The translations under genes and the position numbers were made by a program. The notes beneath the pieces were generated by a model that worked only from the letters and a program-made list of their open reading frames with translations, ran no database searches and had not been told where the DNA came from. DNA of 7,152 bases. Source: an uncultured Butyricicoccus sp. Its GTDB lineage: Bacteria > Bacillota > Clostridia > Oscillospirales > Butyricicoccaceae. Shown here piece by piece: positions 1 to 5,647 of the stretch. The stretch spans positions 1 through 7,152 of the forward strand of contig USSI01000071.1 in assembly GCA_900557315.1 (NCBI GenBank), given 5' to 3'. Position 1 is the first letter of the stretch. The number at the start of each line of letters is the position of its first letter.

Positions 1-2436
1 GAGTACCTTGATAAACTCGAAAAAGTACCCGGCAAAACGCTGGGCGACCCGGAGAAGCCGCTCCTGGTATCCGTTCGTTCGGGTGCGCGCGCTTCCATGC
101 CCGGCATGATGGACACTATCCTCAACCTCGGCATGAATGACGAGATCTGCGAAGCGGTTGCAAAGCTGACCAACAACCCGCGTTTTGCGCGCGACTCTTA
201 CCGCCGCTTCATCCAGATGTTCTCGGACGTCGTGATGGAGCTGCCCAAGTCCACCTTCGAGACCTTTATCGACCAGGTCAAGGAGAAGAAGGGCGTCAAG
301 ATGGACAACGAGCTGGACGCGGACGACATGTCCGAACTGATCGTCCTGTTTAAGGACCACTATAAGAAGTCCCTCGGCGAGGACTTCCCGCAGGACCCCA
401 AGAAGCAGCTGATGGAGGCGGTCCGCGCGGTATTCCGCTCCTGGGACAACCCGCGTGCCAACACCTACCGCCGCATGAACGACATCCCGCACTCCTGGGG
501 CACCGCGGTCAACGTACAGTCCATGGTATTCGGCAATATGGGCGATACCTCGGGCACGGGCGTTGCGTTCACCCGCAACCCGGCGACCGGCGAGAAGAAG
601 CTGTACGGCGAGTTCCTGATGAACGCGCAGGGCGAGGACGTCGTGGCCGGCATCCGCACCCCGCAGCCGATCTCCGCGCTGGCTGACACCATGCCGGAGG
701 TTTACCAGCAGTTTGTTGATATTTCCACCCGCCTCGAGCAGCACTACGGCGATATGCAGGATATGGAGTTCACCATCGAAAACGGCAAGCTCTATATGCT
801 CCAGACCCGTAACGGCAAGCGCACCGCGCAGGCTGCTCTCAAGGTTGCGGTTGACCTCGTGGACGAGGGCGTCTGCACCAAGGAGCAGGCGATCATGAAG
901 GTCGAGCCCAAGCAGCTTGACGCGCTGCTGCACCCGACGTTCGTGCCCGCGGCACTCAAGGCGGCAACCCCGATCACCACCGGCCTGCCGGCGTCCCCCG
1001 GCGCTGCCTGCGGTGCGGTTTACTTCACCGCTGAGGAAGCCGCGGCTGCCCACAAGACCGGCCTTAAGGTTGTGCTCGTCCGTCAGGAGACCTCCCCGGA
1101 GGATATCGACGGCATGGCGGTTTCCGAAGGCATCATGACCGCCCGCGGCGGCATGACCTCGCACGCAGCGGTTGTTGCGCGCGGTATGGGCACCTGCTGC
1201 GTGGCCGGCGTCAACGGCATCAAGGTATCCGAGGCGGACAAGACCCTGACCTTTGCCGACGGTACGGTCGTCAAGGAAGGCGAGTTTATCTCGCTCGATG
1301 GCTCGACCGGCAACGTATACCTTGGCAAGATCGACACGCAGGACGCGGAGCTGACCGGCGACTTCGGCCGCTTCATGGGCTGGGCGGATGAAATCCGCAC
1401 GCTGCACGTCCGCACCAACGGCGATACCCCGCGCGACGCCACCCAGGCGCGCAAGTTCGGCGCGGAAGGCATCGGCCTGTGCCGTACCGAGCATATGTTC
1501 TTCGATCCCGAGCGCATCAAGGCGGTGCGTGAGATGATCGTGTCCGACACGGTCGAGCAGCGCAAGGCGGCGCTCGCCAAGATTCTGCCCATGCAGCGCG
1601 GCGACTTTGAAGCGATTTACCGCGCGATGGGCGGCCTGCCGGTAACCATCCGCCTGCTCGATCCCCCGCTGCACGAGTTCCTGCCGCAGGAGGACGAGGA
1701 CATCAAGGAGCTTGCGGGCGAGATGGGCATCCCGTTCGCCAAGCTCCAGGCCAAGGTTGCCGACCTGCACGAGTTTAACCCGATGCTGGGCACCCGCGGC
1801 TGCCGTCTGGATGTCCTGTATCCGGAAATCGCCGAGATGCAGACCGAAGCGATCATCTCCGCTGCGATCAACGTCTGGAAGGAAGACGGCCTCAAGATCA
1901 CCCCGGAGATCATGGTTCCGCTGGTAAGCGAGATCAACGAGCTGCGCTTTGTCAAGAAGGTCATCAAGGCCAAGGCAGACGAGCTGATCGAGGCTTCCGG
2001 CCTGAAGATGAAGTATATGATCGGCACCATGATCGAAACCCCGCGCGCGGCCGTTACCGCCAACGAGATTGCCCAGGAAGCCGAGTTCTTCTCCTTCGGC
2101 ACCAACGACCTGACCCAGATGACCTACGGCTTCTCGCGTGACGACGTGGGCCGCATCCTTGAGACCTACTTCGAGAAGAAAATCCTTGAGTCCGACCCGT
2201 TTGCCCGCCTCGACCAGGCTGGCGTTGGCAAGCTGATCCGCTTTGCTGTAGCGGAAGGCCGCCGCACCCGTCCGGACATCAAGCTGGGCATCTGCGGCGA
2301 GCACGGCGGCGACCTGTCCTCCGTCGAGTTCTGCCACAATGTCGGCCTGAACTATGTTTCCTGCTCGCCCTTCCGCGTGCCGATTGCGCGCCTCGCGGCG
2401 GCGCAGGCCCGTGTCAAGGAGCTTGGCAAGGCGTAA
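1..2436 (+). CDS. ppdK: Pyruvate, phosphate dikinase (5' end outside window)
   Basis: Cytoplasmic enzyme interconverting pyruvate, ATP and Pi with phosphoenolpyruvate, AMP and PPi. In anaerobic Clostridia it works at the PEP/pyruvate node, in glycolysis or gluconeogenesis. The frame is open from base 1, and the residues before the first ATG at 97 are conserved PPDK sequence (LVSVRSGARASMPGMMDT), so that ATG is internal. About 66 N-terminal residues are missing; 811 remain, which fits a family length near 875. Visible order: rest of the ATP-grasp domain, ending near residue 273 (MEFTIENGKLYMLQTR); the swivelling phosphohistidine domain with GGMTSHAAVVARGMG, catalytic His codon 1162-1164; then the PEP/pyruvate TIM barrel with GLCRTEHMFF (Arg codon 1483-1485), FGTNDLTQ (Asn-Asp codons 2104-2109) and GICGEHGGD (catalytic Cys codon 2293-2295). 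These match His455, Arg561, Asn768 and Cys831 of the Clostridium symbiosum enzyme as I recall the numbering. No frameshift or lost catalytic residue seen. Codon use is strongly C-ending, suggesting high expression. Confidence 0.97.
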   Translation, partial: EYLDKLEKVPGKTLGDPEKPLLVSVRSGARASMPGMMDTILNLGMNDEICEAVAKLTNNPRFARDSYRRFIQMFSDVVMELPKSTFETFIDQVKEKKGVKMDNELDADDMSELIVLFKDHYKKSLGEDFPQDPKKQLMEAVRAVFRSWDNPRANTYRRMNDIPHSWGTAVNVQSMVFGNMGDTSGTGVAFTRNPATGEKKLYGEFLMNAQGEDVVAGIRTPQPISALADTMPEVYQQFVDISTRLEQHYGDMQDMEFTIENGKLYMLQTRNGKRTAQAALKVAVDLVDEGVCTKEQAIMKVEPKQLDALLHPTFVPAALKAATPITTGLPASPGAACGAVYFTAEEAAAAHKTGLKVVLVRQETSPEDIDGMAVSEGIMTARGGMTSHAAVVARGMGTCCVAGVNGIKVSEADKTLTFADGTVVKEGEFISLDGSTGNVYLGKIDTQDAELTGDFGRFMGWADEIRTLHVRTNGDTPRDATQARKFGAEGIGLCRTEHMFFDPERIKAVREMIVSDTVEQRKAALAKILPMQRGDFEAIYRAMGGLPVTIRLLDPPLHEFLPQEDEDIKELAGEMGIPFAKLQAKVADLHEFNPMLGTRGCRLDVLYPEIAEMQTEAIISAAINVWKEDGLKITPEIMVPLVSEINELRFVKKVIKAKADELIEASGLKMKYMIGTMIETPRAAVTANEIAQEAEFFSFGTNDLTQMTYGFSRDDVGRILETYFEKKILESDPFARLDQAGVGKLIRFAVAEGRRTRPDIKLGICGEHGGDLSSVEFCHNVGLNYVSCSPFRVPIARLAAAQARVKELGKA

Positions 2437-2474
2437 GCATCCGATTGGAAGCGCTGAAAAAACCGATAGACAGC

Positions 2475-2512
2475 AAAATCCCCTGCACGGTATCCGTGCA
2501 GGGGATTTTTTT
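2475..2512 (+). terminator. Rho-independent terminator of ppdK, possibly bidirectional
   Basis: A perfect inverted repeat begins 38 bases after the ppdK stop. ATCCCCTGCACGG (2478-2490) pairs with CCGTGCAGGGGAT (2494-2506) around a TAT loop. Flanking A's (2475-2477) extend the stem against T's, and a run of seven T's (2506-2512) follows. On the minus strand the same hairpin lies just beyond the flavodoxin stop at 2519 but is followed by only four T's, so it should also end that convergent transcript, less strongly. Confidence 0.93.
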
Positions 2513-2518
2513 CGGCAA

Positions 2519-3007
2519 TCAGCCGAGGTGCAGGCTGTCCACCCATTTTGCCAGCTGGGCTGCGGACGGGCGGCCGTTCAGCAGCTTGCACGGGCGCCAG
2601 TCCACCGAAGCGGGGCAAAGCGCGTGCAGGACGTTGTCGGTCTTGCCGGCGCCGCTGCCGCCCGAGGTACAGAACGGGACGACGGTTTTGCCGGAAAAGT
2701 CATAGCTTTCAAGGAAGGTGTTGATGATGGTCGGCGCGACGTACCACCAGATCGGGAAACCGACAAAAACGGTGTCATAGTCCGCCATGTTTTCGACTTT
2801 GCCCGCGATTTCCGGACGGGAATCCGGGTTCTTCATCTCAATCGTGCTGCGGCTGGATTTGTCCATCCAGTTCAGGTCGGCGCGGGTGTAGGGCTGGGCC
2901 GGAGTAATTTCATACAGGTCGGCGCCAATGGCGTCCGCCAGCGTTTTCGCCACAGCTTCGGTTACACCGCTGCACGAAAAATACGCCACTAATTTTTTGC
3001 TGCTCAT
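2519..3007 (-). CDS. Small flavodoxin (Flavodoxin_4-like)
   Basis: A 162-residue FMN-binding electron-transfer or quinone/electrophile-reductase-type protein, probably cytoplasmic. The fold is read from a beta strand leading into the FMN-phosphate loop FSCSGVTEAVAKTLA (residues 10-24, with Ser11, Ser13 and Thr16), then YDTVFVGFPIWWYVAP (77-92, aromatic pair at the isoalloxazine position), then VVPFCTSGGSG (109-119), the usual third flavin-contacting loop. The length fits this single-domain class. The ATG at 3005-3007 is supported by AAGGAGG at 3015-3021, seven bases upstream. It is monocistronic: it converges on ppdK and is separated from the upstream oxidoreductase by a hairpin. Its promoter carries a MerR-type operator (separate entries). 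In Clostridia, flavodoxins of this kind are often controlled by MerR regulators of the AdhR/NmlR group that sense aldehydes or thiol stress; that role here is inference. The physiological partner cannot be read from the sequence. Confidence 0.88.
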   Translation of the reverse strand: MSSKKLVAYFSCSGVTEAVAKTLADAIGADLYEITPAQPYTRADLNWMDKSSRSTIEMKNPDSRPEIAGKVENMADYDTVFVGFPIWWYVAPTIINTFLESYDFSGKTVVPFCTSGGSGAGKTDNVLHALCPASVDWRPCKLLNGRPSAAQLAKWVDSLHLG

Positions 3008-3033
3008 GGGGAAGCCTCCTTGTCAATATCGTA

Positions 3034-3051
3034 CCCTGCTTGTGTGCAGGG
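3034..3051 (-). other. Hairpin in flavodoxin 5' UTR
   Basis: On the minus strand CCCTGC-ACACAA-GCAGGG forms a 6-bp stem with a 6-base loop, between the predicted transcription start (about 3060) and the ribosome binding site (3015-3021). It has no U-run, so it is more likely an mRNA-stability element or incidental than an attenuator. Confidence 0.4.
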
Positions 3052-3066
3052 GATCGCTTTGTTATC

Positions 3067-3097
3067 ACTGTACCACTTAGAGCGCGCTCCAAGTCAA
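3067..3097 (-). promoter_or_regulatory. Flavodoxin promoter with 19-bp spacer
   Basis: On the minus strand the -35 box TTGACT (3092-3097) and -10 box TACAGT (3067-3072) are separated by exactly 19 bases. That is too long for efficient sigma-A initiation alone and is the hallmark of promoters activated by MerR-family proteins, which twist the spacer to realign the boxes. The predicted start is near 3060, giving a leader of about 50 bases before the ATG. Confidence 0.78.
3075..3094. promoter_or_regulatory. MerR-family-type operator in the flavodoxin promoter spacer
   Basis: A 20-bp dyad with a single mismatched pair (core CTTAGAGCG / CGCTCCAAG, 3076-3093) sits inside the 19-bp spacer and overlaps the end of the -35 box. 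Its shape, CTTGGAG-type arms facing each other, resembles operators of the AdhR/NmlR branch of the MerR family (CTTGGAGT...ACTCCAAG type). No MerR gene is in the window, so the regulator must be encoded elsewhere. The family assignment rests on dyad plus spacer geometry. Confidence 0.72.
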
Positions 3098-3134
3098 TAC
3101 CTTTTCTGCGAAATTTTCCCGATCCGGGCGCAGC

Positions 3135-3166
3135 AAAAGCGCCTGCGGCTGCGCAGGCGCTTTTTT
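3135..3166 (-). terminator. Hairpin terminator after the oxidoreductase gene
   Basis: AAAAGCGCCTGCG (3135-3147) and CGCAGGCGCTTTT (3152-3164) form a 13-bp stem with a GCTG loop, 14 bases beyond the oxidoreductase stop. In the direction of the gene (minus) the U-run is only four long and forms part of the stem. The longer T-run (3161-3166) lies on the plus strand, where there is no gene to terminate. It probably works both ways and insulates the flavodoxin promoter. Confidence 0.8.
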
Positions 3167-3180
3167 GATAAAGGAAAGGT

Positions 3181-4356
3181 TTAATTTTCGCTGTTCGGGA
3201 AGTCGAGCGGAAGGGGCGCGGGACGTTCGAAGGTCGTCTCCGGCTCGCAGAACACATGCTCCTGCGCAGATTTGAGGATGCACTCCATGACTTCAAGCGA
3301 GTGCAGCGCCATATCGCCCGACGCACGCGGCGCGCGGCCGTTGTGCATCGCATATACCATATCAACCAGGCCGATGCCGCGGGGGTTCTCCTCGTGGCTG
3401 ATCGAGTTGAACGGATGGACATTGGGCACGACCGTCCAGGGCGTGTTGACGTTTTCCGGACGGCGCTCCGGGTCGGCCCAGCGGTACTGTTCGGGGGTGC
3501 GCAGCAGCGTGTCGCCGCCGAACAGGTTGGGGCCGGAAATCGGGTCCTTTTCGTCAATCAGCAGGGTCCCTTCCGTGCCGTACAGCTCGAGGCGCGGCAG
3601 TTCGGAATCCCAGACGTCAAAGCTGCAGGTAAGCGTGACAATCGAGCCGCAGGCGAACTCCAGGATAGCATTGATGTGGGTCTCGACATCGACCGGCAGC
3701 ACCTGGCCTTTGCTCGGGCCGGAAGGCACGGTGCGGGTCTCGCCCGCCCTGGTGGTCATCGCGCAGACGCGCTTTACCGGGCCGAGCAGGCTGAGCAGCG
3801 CGGTCATGTAATACGGGCCCATATCGTACAGCGGGCCGGCGCCGGGCTGGTAGAAGAATGCCGGCGCGGGGTGATGGAACTCATGGCCGTGGCCGACGAA
3901 GTACGCGCCGCCGCCCGTGATGCGGCCCACCTTGCCGCTGTCGATCAACTCGCGGATGTTCTGCAGACGGCCGCCGAGGAAGGTGTCCGGCGCGCAGCCG
4001 ATCAGCAGGCCCTTCTCCTTTGCCAGATCGACCAGTTCCTTGCCCTGCGCATAGGTCATGGCAAGGGGCTTTTCGGTATAGACGTGCTTGCCAGCTTTGA
4101 GCGCCGCAAGGTTGTATTCATAATGCGCCTGCGGGGTGGTCAGGTTGAGGATCAGGTCAACCTCGGGGTCCGCGATGACCTCTGCGCCCGAAGCATAGGC
4201 CTTCGGGATGCCGTGCTGCGCGGCCTTGCGCTGCGCCTTTTCCAGCCCGCGCGAAGCGCAGGCGATGACCTCTACCGCATCATACTTTTTCAGGTTGTTC
4301 AAGTATACGTCGCTGATATCGCCGATACCGATTACGCCGATACGAATTTTTTCCAT
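3181..4356 (-). CDS. Gfo/Idh/MocA-family NAD(P)-dependent oxidoreductase
   Basis: A 391-residue protein of normal family length, expected to oxidise or reduce a sugar, inositol or sugar-acid hydroxyl using NAD(P). The N-terminal Rossmann domain starts with IRIGVIGIGDIS (residues 5-15, GxGxxS-like dinucleotide loop). It continues to NLTTPQAHYE (71-80) and the family signature TEKPLAM (94-100), whose Lys96 is the usual catalytic-site lysine. The C-terminal alpha/beta domain holds CAPDTFLGG (121-129) and YDMGPYYMTALL (177-188), the substrate-pocket helix. Start: ATG 4354-4356 with AAAGGAGT at 4367-4374. The frame extends upstream to an ATG at 4449, but those 31 codons have no family similarity and overlap the -10 box, so I reject that start. 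It has its own promoter and terminator, and a LacI-type regulator is encoded directly upstream on the same strand, suggesting substrate-controlled carbohydrate metabolism. The substrate cannot be told. Confidence 0.93.
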   Translation of the reverse strand: MEKIRIGVIGIGDISDVYLNNLKKYDAVEVIACASRGLEKAQRKAAQHGIPKAYASGAEVIADPEVDLILNLTTPQAHYEYNLAALKAGKHVYTEKPLAMTYAQGKELVDLAKEKGLLIGCAPDTFLGGRLQNIRELIDSGKVGRITGGGAYFVGHGHEFHHPAPAFFYQPGAGPLYDMGPYYMTALLSLLGPVKRVCAMTTRAGETRTVPSGPSKGQVLPVDVETHINAILEFACGSIVTLTCSFDVWDSELPRLELYGTEGTLLIDEKDPISGPNLFGGDTLLRTPEQYRWADPERRPENVNTPWTVVPNVHPFNSISHEENPRGIGLVDMVYAMHNGRAPRASGDMALHSLEVMECILKSAQEHVFCEPETTFERPAPLPLDFPNSEN

Positions 4357-4366
4357 AAAGACGGCC

Positions 4367-4374
4367 ACTCCTTT
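4367..4374 (-). promoter_or_regulatory. Ribosome binding site that fixes the oxidoreductase start
   Basis: AAAGGAGT on the minus strand, 10 bases before the ATG at 4354-4356. The spacing is slightly long but it is the only Shine-Dalgarno match near any in-frame start. It decides against the longer reading from 4449. Confidence 0.75.
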
Positions 4375-4409
4375 GCGGGCGGTGCGCGGCGCATCGCCTG
4401 GTTTTGAAC

Positions 4410-4454
4410 GTGTTTTATTTTGTTTTGTGAGTAAATTAAAACATGTCAAAACAC
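4410..4454. repeat. Two-tier inverted repeat of TGTTTT/AAAACA boxes (candidate operator)
   Basis: Two nested inverted repeats share one centre at base 4432. The outer pair is GTGTTTT (4410-4416) with AAAACAC (4448-4454); the inner pair is TGTTTT (4421-4426) with AAAACA (4438-4443). All 13 arm pairs match. Within each half the two boxes are direct repeats exactly 10 bases apart, so all four boxes face the same side of the helix in each half. The dyad covers the spacer, the -10 box and the predicted start of the oxidoreductase promoter, the right place for repression. Which protein binds is unknown; the neighbouring LacI-type regulator is the obvious candidate. Confidence 0.55.
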
Positions 4455-4463
4455 AAATGTCAA
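4435..4463 (-). promoter_or_regulatory. Oxidoreductase promoter (sigma-A type)
   Basis: Minus-strand -35 TTGACA (4458-4463) and -10 TTTAAT (4435-4440) with a 17-base spacer; the -35 is a perfect consensus. The predicted start is near 4428, giving a leader of about 70 bases. A second TTGACA lies 14 bases downstream (4444-4449) but has no convincing -10 partner. The promoter begins only two bases after the T-run of the lacI terminator. Confidence 0.8.
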
Positions 4464-4465
4464 TA

Positions 4466-4490
4466 GAAAAAGCGCTGCAAAATGCAGCGC
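4466..4490 (-). terminator. Rho-independent terminator of the LacI-family gene
   Basis: On the minus strand GCGCTGCA and TGCAGCGC form a perfect 8-bp stem (4483-4490 with 4472-4479) with a TTT loop, followed by TTTTTC (4466-4471). It starts 18 bases after the stop at 4508 and separates lacI transcription from the oxidoreductase promoter. Confidence 0.92.
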
Positions 4491-4507
4491 CTGATTTGGT
4501 AGGTTTT

Positions 4508-5524
4508 TCAGACCGGCCGGACGGATTCCCGTTCGATCAGCTGTACGGAGATGGTGGATTTGACGACTACGTCCCCGGGGGTGCGGCACAGCGCGAGCAG
4601 ACGGTCAACCGCGAGTTCCCCGAGCCGGGCGCGGTTGATGCGCATGGTGGTGAGGGGAGGGGAGGTGAAGGCGCAGATCGAGCCGTCGTCGAAGCCGATG
4701 ACGGAGACGTCTTCCGGCACAGCGAAACCGGCCTGCTGCAGCGCGCGGATGGCGCCCGCGGCAATGATGTCGTTTGCCGCGAGCCAGGCGGTTGGCAGGT
4801 GCGGCCCGCCCTGCAGCCAGGCCTGCATCTGCGCGGTCGCCACATCATACTGCGGGTCAAGGCGCAGCACATGTTCGGGCTGGATTGCAAGCCCGTGCGC
4901 CTGCATGGCGTTGCAGTAGGACATATAGCGGTTGTTCAGCCCGCCCAGCTCGGTTTCTGCGCGCAGAAAGCCGATGGAGCGGTGCCCGTGCGCATAAAGG
5001 TAGCGCATTGCACTGAAAATACCGCCTACATTGTCCGTGTTCACGCCGTTGATCGGGTGGTGTTCAAGGTGGGCGGGCATATCCACTGCGACCAGCGGCT
5101 TGCGGAAGCCGAGGAGCAGCGGGACCTGTTCTTCGGTCAGCTCGCTGGCGAAGAAAATCACGCCGAGCAGGTTGGGCTGGTGCTCCAGGCTGCTGAGCAG
5201 TTCGCCAAGCTGGCCGGGCGAGGCGCTCGACAGGCTGAGCGGGTGCCCCAGCCGGGAGGCCTGCTGTTCCGTGCCGCCCAGCACACCGGCGAAGAAGTCT
5301 TCGTTGCGTTCCGGGCAATGCGTGGCAGAAAGGTAACGGATGAAGCGGATTTCCCCGCCCGCCGCGGGGGAAGGGGGATCCTGGCGGATGGTATAGCCGT
5401 TTTCGAGCAGCATACAGGTGATTTTCTCGCGCAATTCCCGGCGAACCCCAGGCTTGTTATTCAGCACCAACGAAACCGTGGAAGCGGCGACCCCGGCCTG
5501 TTGTGCGATTTCGCGAACCGTCAT
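4508..5524 (-). CDS. LacI-family transcriptional regulator
   Basis: A 338-residue DNA-binding protein of standard LacI/GalR length. The N-terminal helix-turn-helix is MTVREIAQQAGVAASTVSLV (residues 1-20), continuing LNNKPGVRRELREKI. The periplasmic-binding-protein-like effector domain runs from about residue 58 to the end, with GVNTDNVGG (160-168), AANDIIAAGAI (249-259), VSVIGFDD (273-280) and SPPLTTMRI (288-296), all standard family landmarks. Odd point: after the HTH, where most members carry a hinge helix of the type N..AR.L, this protein has GYTIRQDPPSPAAGGEIRF (43-61), proline- and glycine-rich with no AR.L motif. The ATG at 5522-5524 is the family-typical start, with a purine-rich AGGAAAGGGG (5534-5543) as ribosome binding site. 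It has its own promoter and terminator and is followed by the oxidoreductase, its likeliest target. The effector, presumably a sugar, is unknown. Confidence 0.94.
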   Translation of the reverse strand: MTVREIAQQAGVAASTVSLVLNNKPGVRRELREKITCMLLENGYTIRQDPPSPAAGGEIRFIRYLSATHCPERNEDFFAGVLGGTEQQASRLGHPLSLSSASPGQLGELLSSLEHQPNLLGVIFFASELTEEQVPLLLGFRKPLVAVDMPAHLEHHPINGVNTDNVGGIFSAMRYLYAHGHRSIGFLRAETELGGLNNRYMSYCNAMQAHGLAIQPEHVLRLDPQYDVATAQMQAWLQGGPHLPTAWLAANDIIAAGAIRALQQAGFAVPEDVSVIGFDDGSICAFTSPPLTTMRINRARLGELAVDRLLALCRTPGDVVVKSTISVQLIERESVRPV

Positions 5525-5536
5525 ATCCGATTTCCC

Positions 5537-5568
5537 CTTTCCTGTGGTATGTCTATCATACAGGAAAG
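5537..5568. repeat. 32-bp dyad over the lacI promoter (candidate operator)
   Basis: Perfect 9-bp arms CTTTCCTGT (5537-5545) and ACAGGAAAG (5560-5568) are separated by 14 bases. Inside lies a second, off-centre repeat, GTATG (5547-5551) and CATAC (5557-5561). Together they cover the -10 box, the predicted start site and part of the Shine-Dalgarno sequence. Only the downstream arm lies clearly in the transcript, so this is more likely a protein-binding site than an RNA hairpin. Autoregulation by the LacI-type protein is a reasonable guess. Confidence 0.55.
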
Positions 5569-5583
5569 TGCGCAGGATGTCTA
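5555..5583 (-). promoter_or_regulatory. lacI-family gene promoter (sigma-A type)
   Basis: Minus-strand -35 TAGACA (5578-5583) and -10 TATGAT (5555-5560) with a 17-base spacer, each 5 of 6 to consensus. The predicted start is near 5548, about 24 bases before the ATG. Confidence 0.75.
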
Positions 5584-5647
5584 TAGTTCAAACGCTGTTT
5601 GCAGCAATATTTCGAAATGTTTTGCTTCTGTTCGAAGCTGGTACGGA

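Noticed and set aside
1083..2105. Minus-strand open frames opposite ppdK (169 and 162 codons)
   Set aside because: Serine/arginine-rich antisense shadows of a well conserved enzyme, with no ribosome binding sites.
97..2436. ppdK starting at the ATG at 97
   Set aside because: The frame is open to base 1, and residues before that ATG are conserved PPDK sequence; the gene simply begins outside the window.
2354..2992. Plus-strand open frame running from the end of ppdK through the terminator and opposite the flavodoxin
   Set aside because: It overlaps ppdK in another frame, reads through a strong terminator and shows no protein similarity I can recognise.
3256..4407. Plus-strand open frame (383 codons) opposite the oxidoreductase
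   Set aside because: Low-complexity Arg/Ala/Gly-rich translation with no motif or ribosome binding site; the opposite strand has a clear family protein.
4357..4449. 31-residue N-terminal extension of the oxidoreductase from an ATG at 4449
   Set aside because: It overlaps the -10 region, lacks a ribosome binding site and family similarity; the ATG at 4356 with AAAGGAGT fits the family start.
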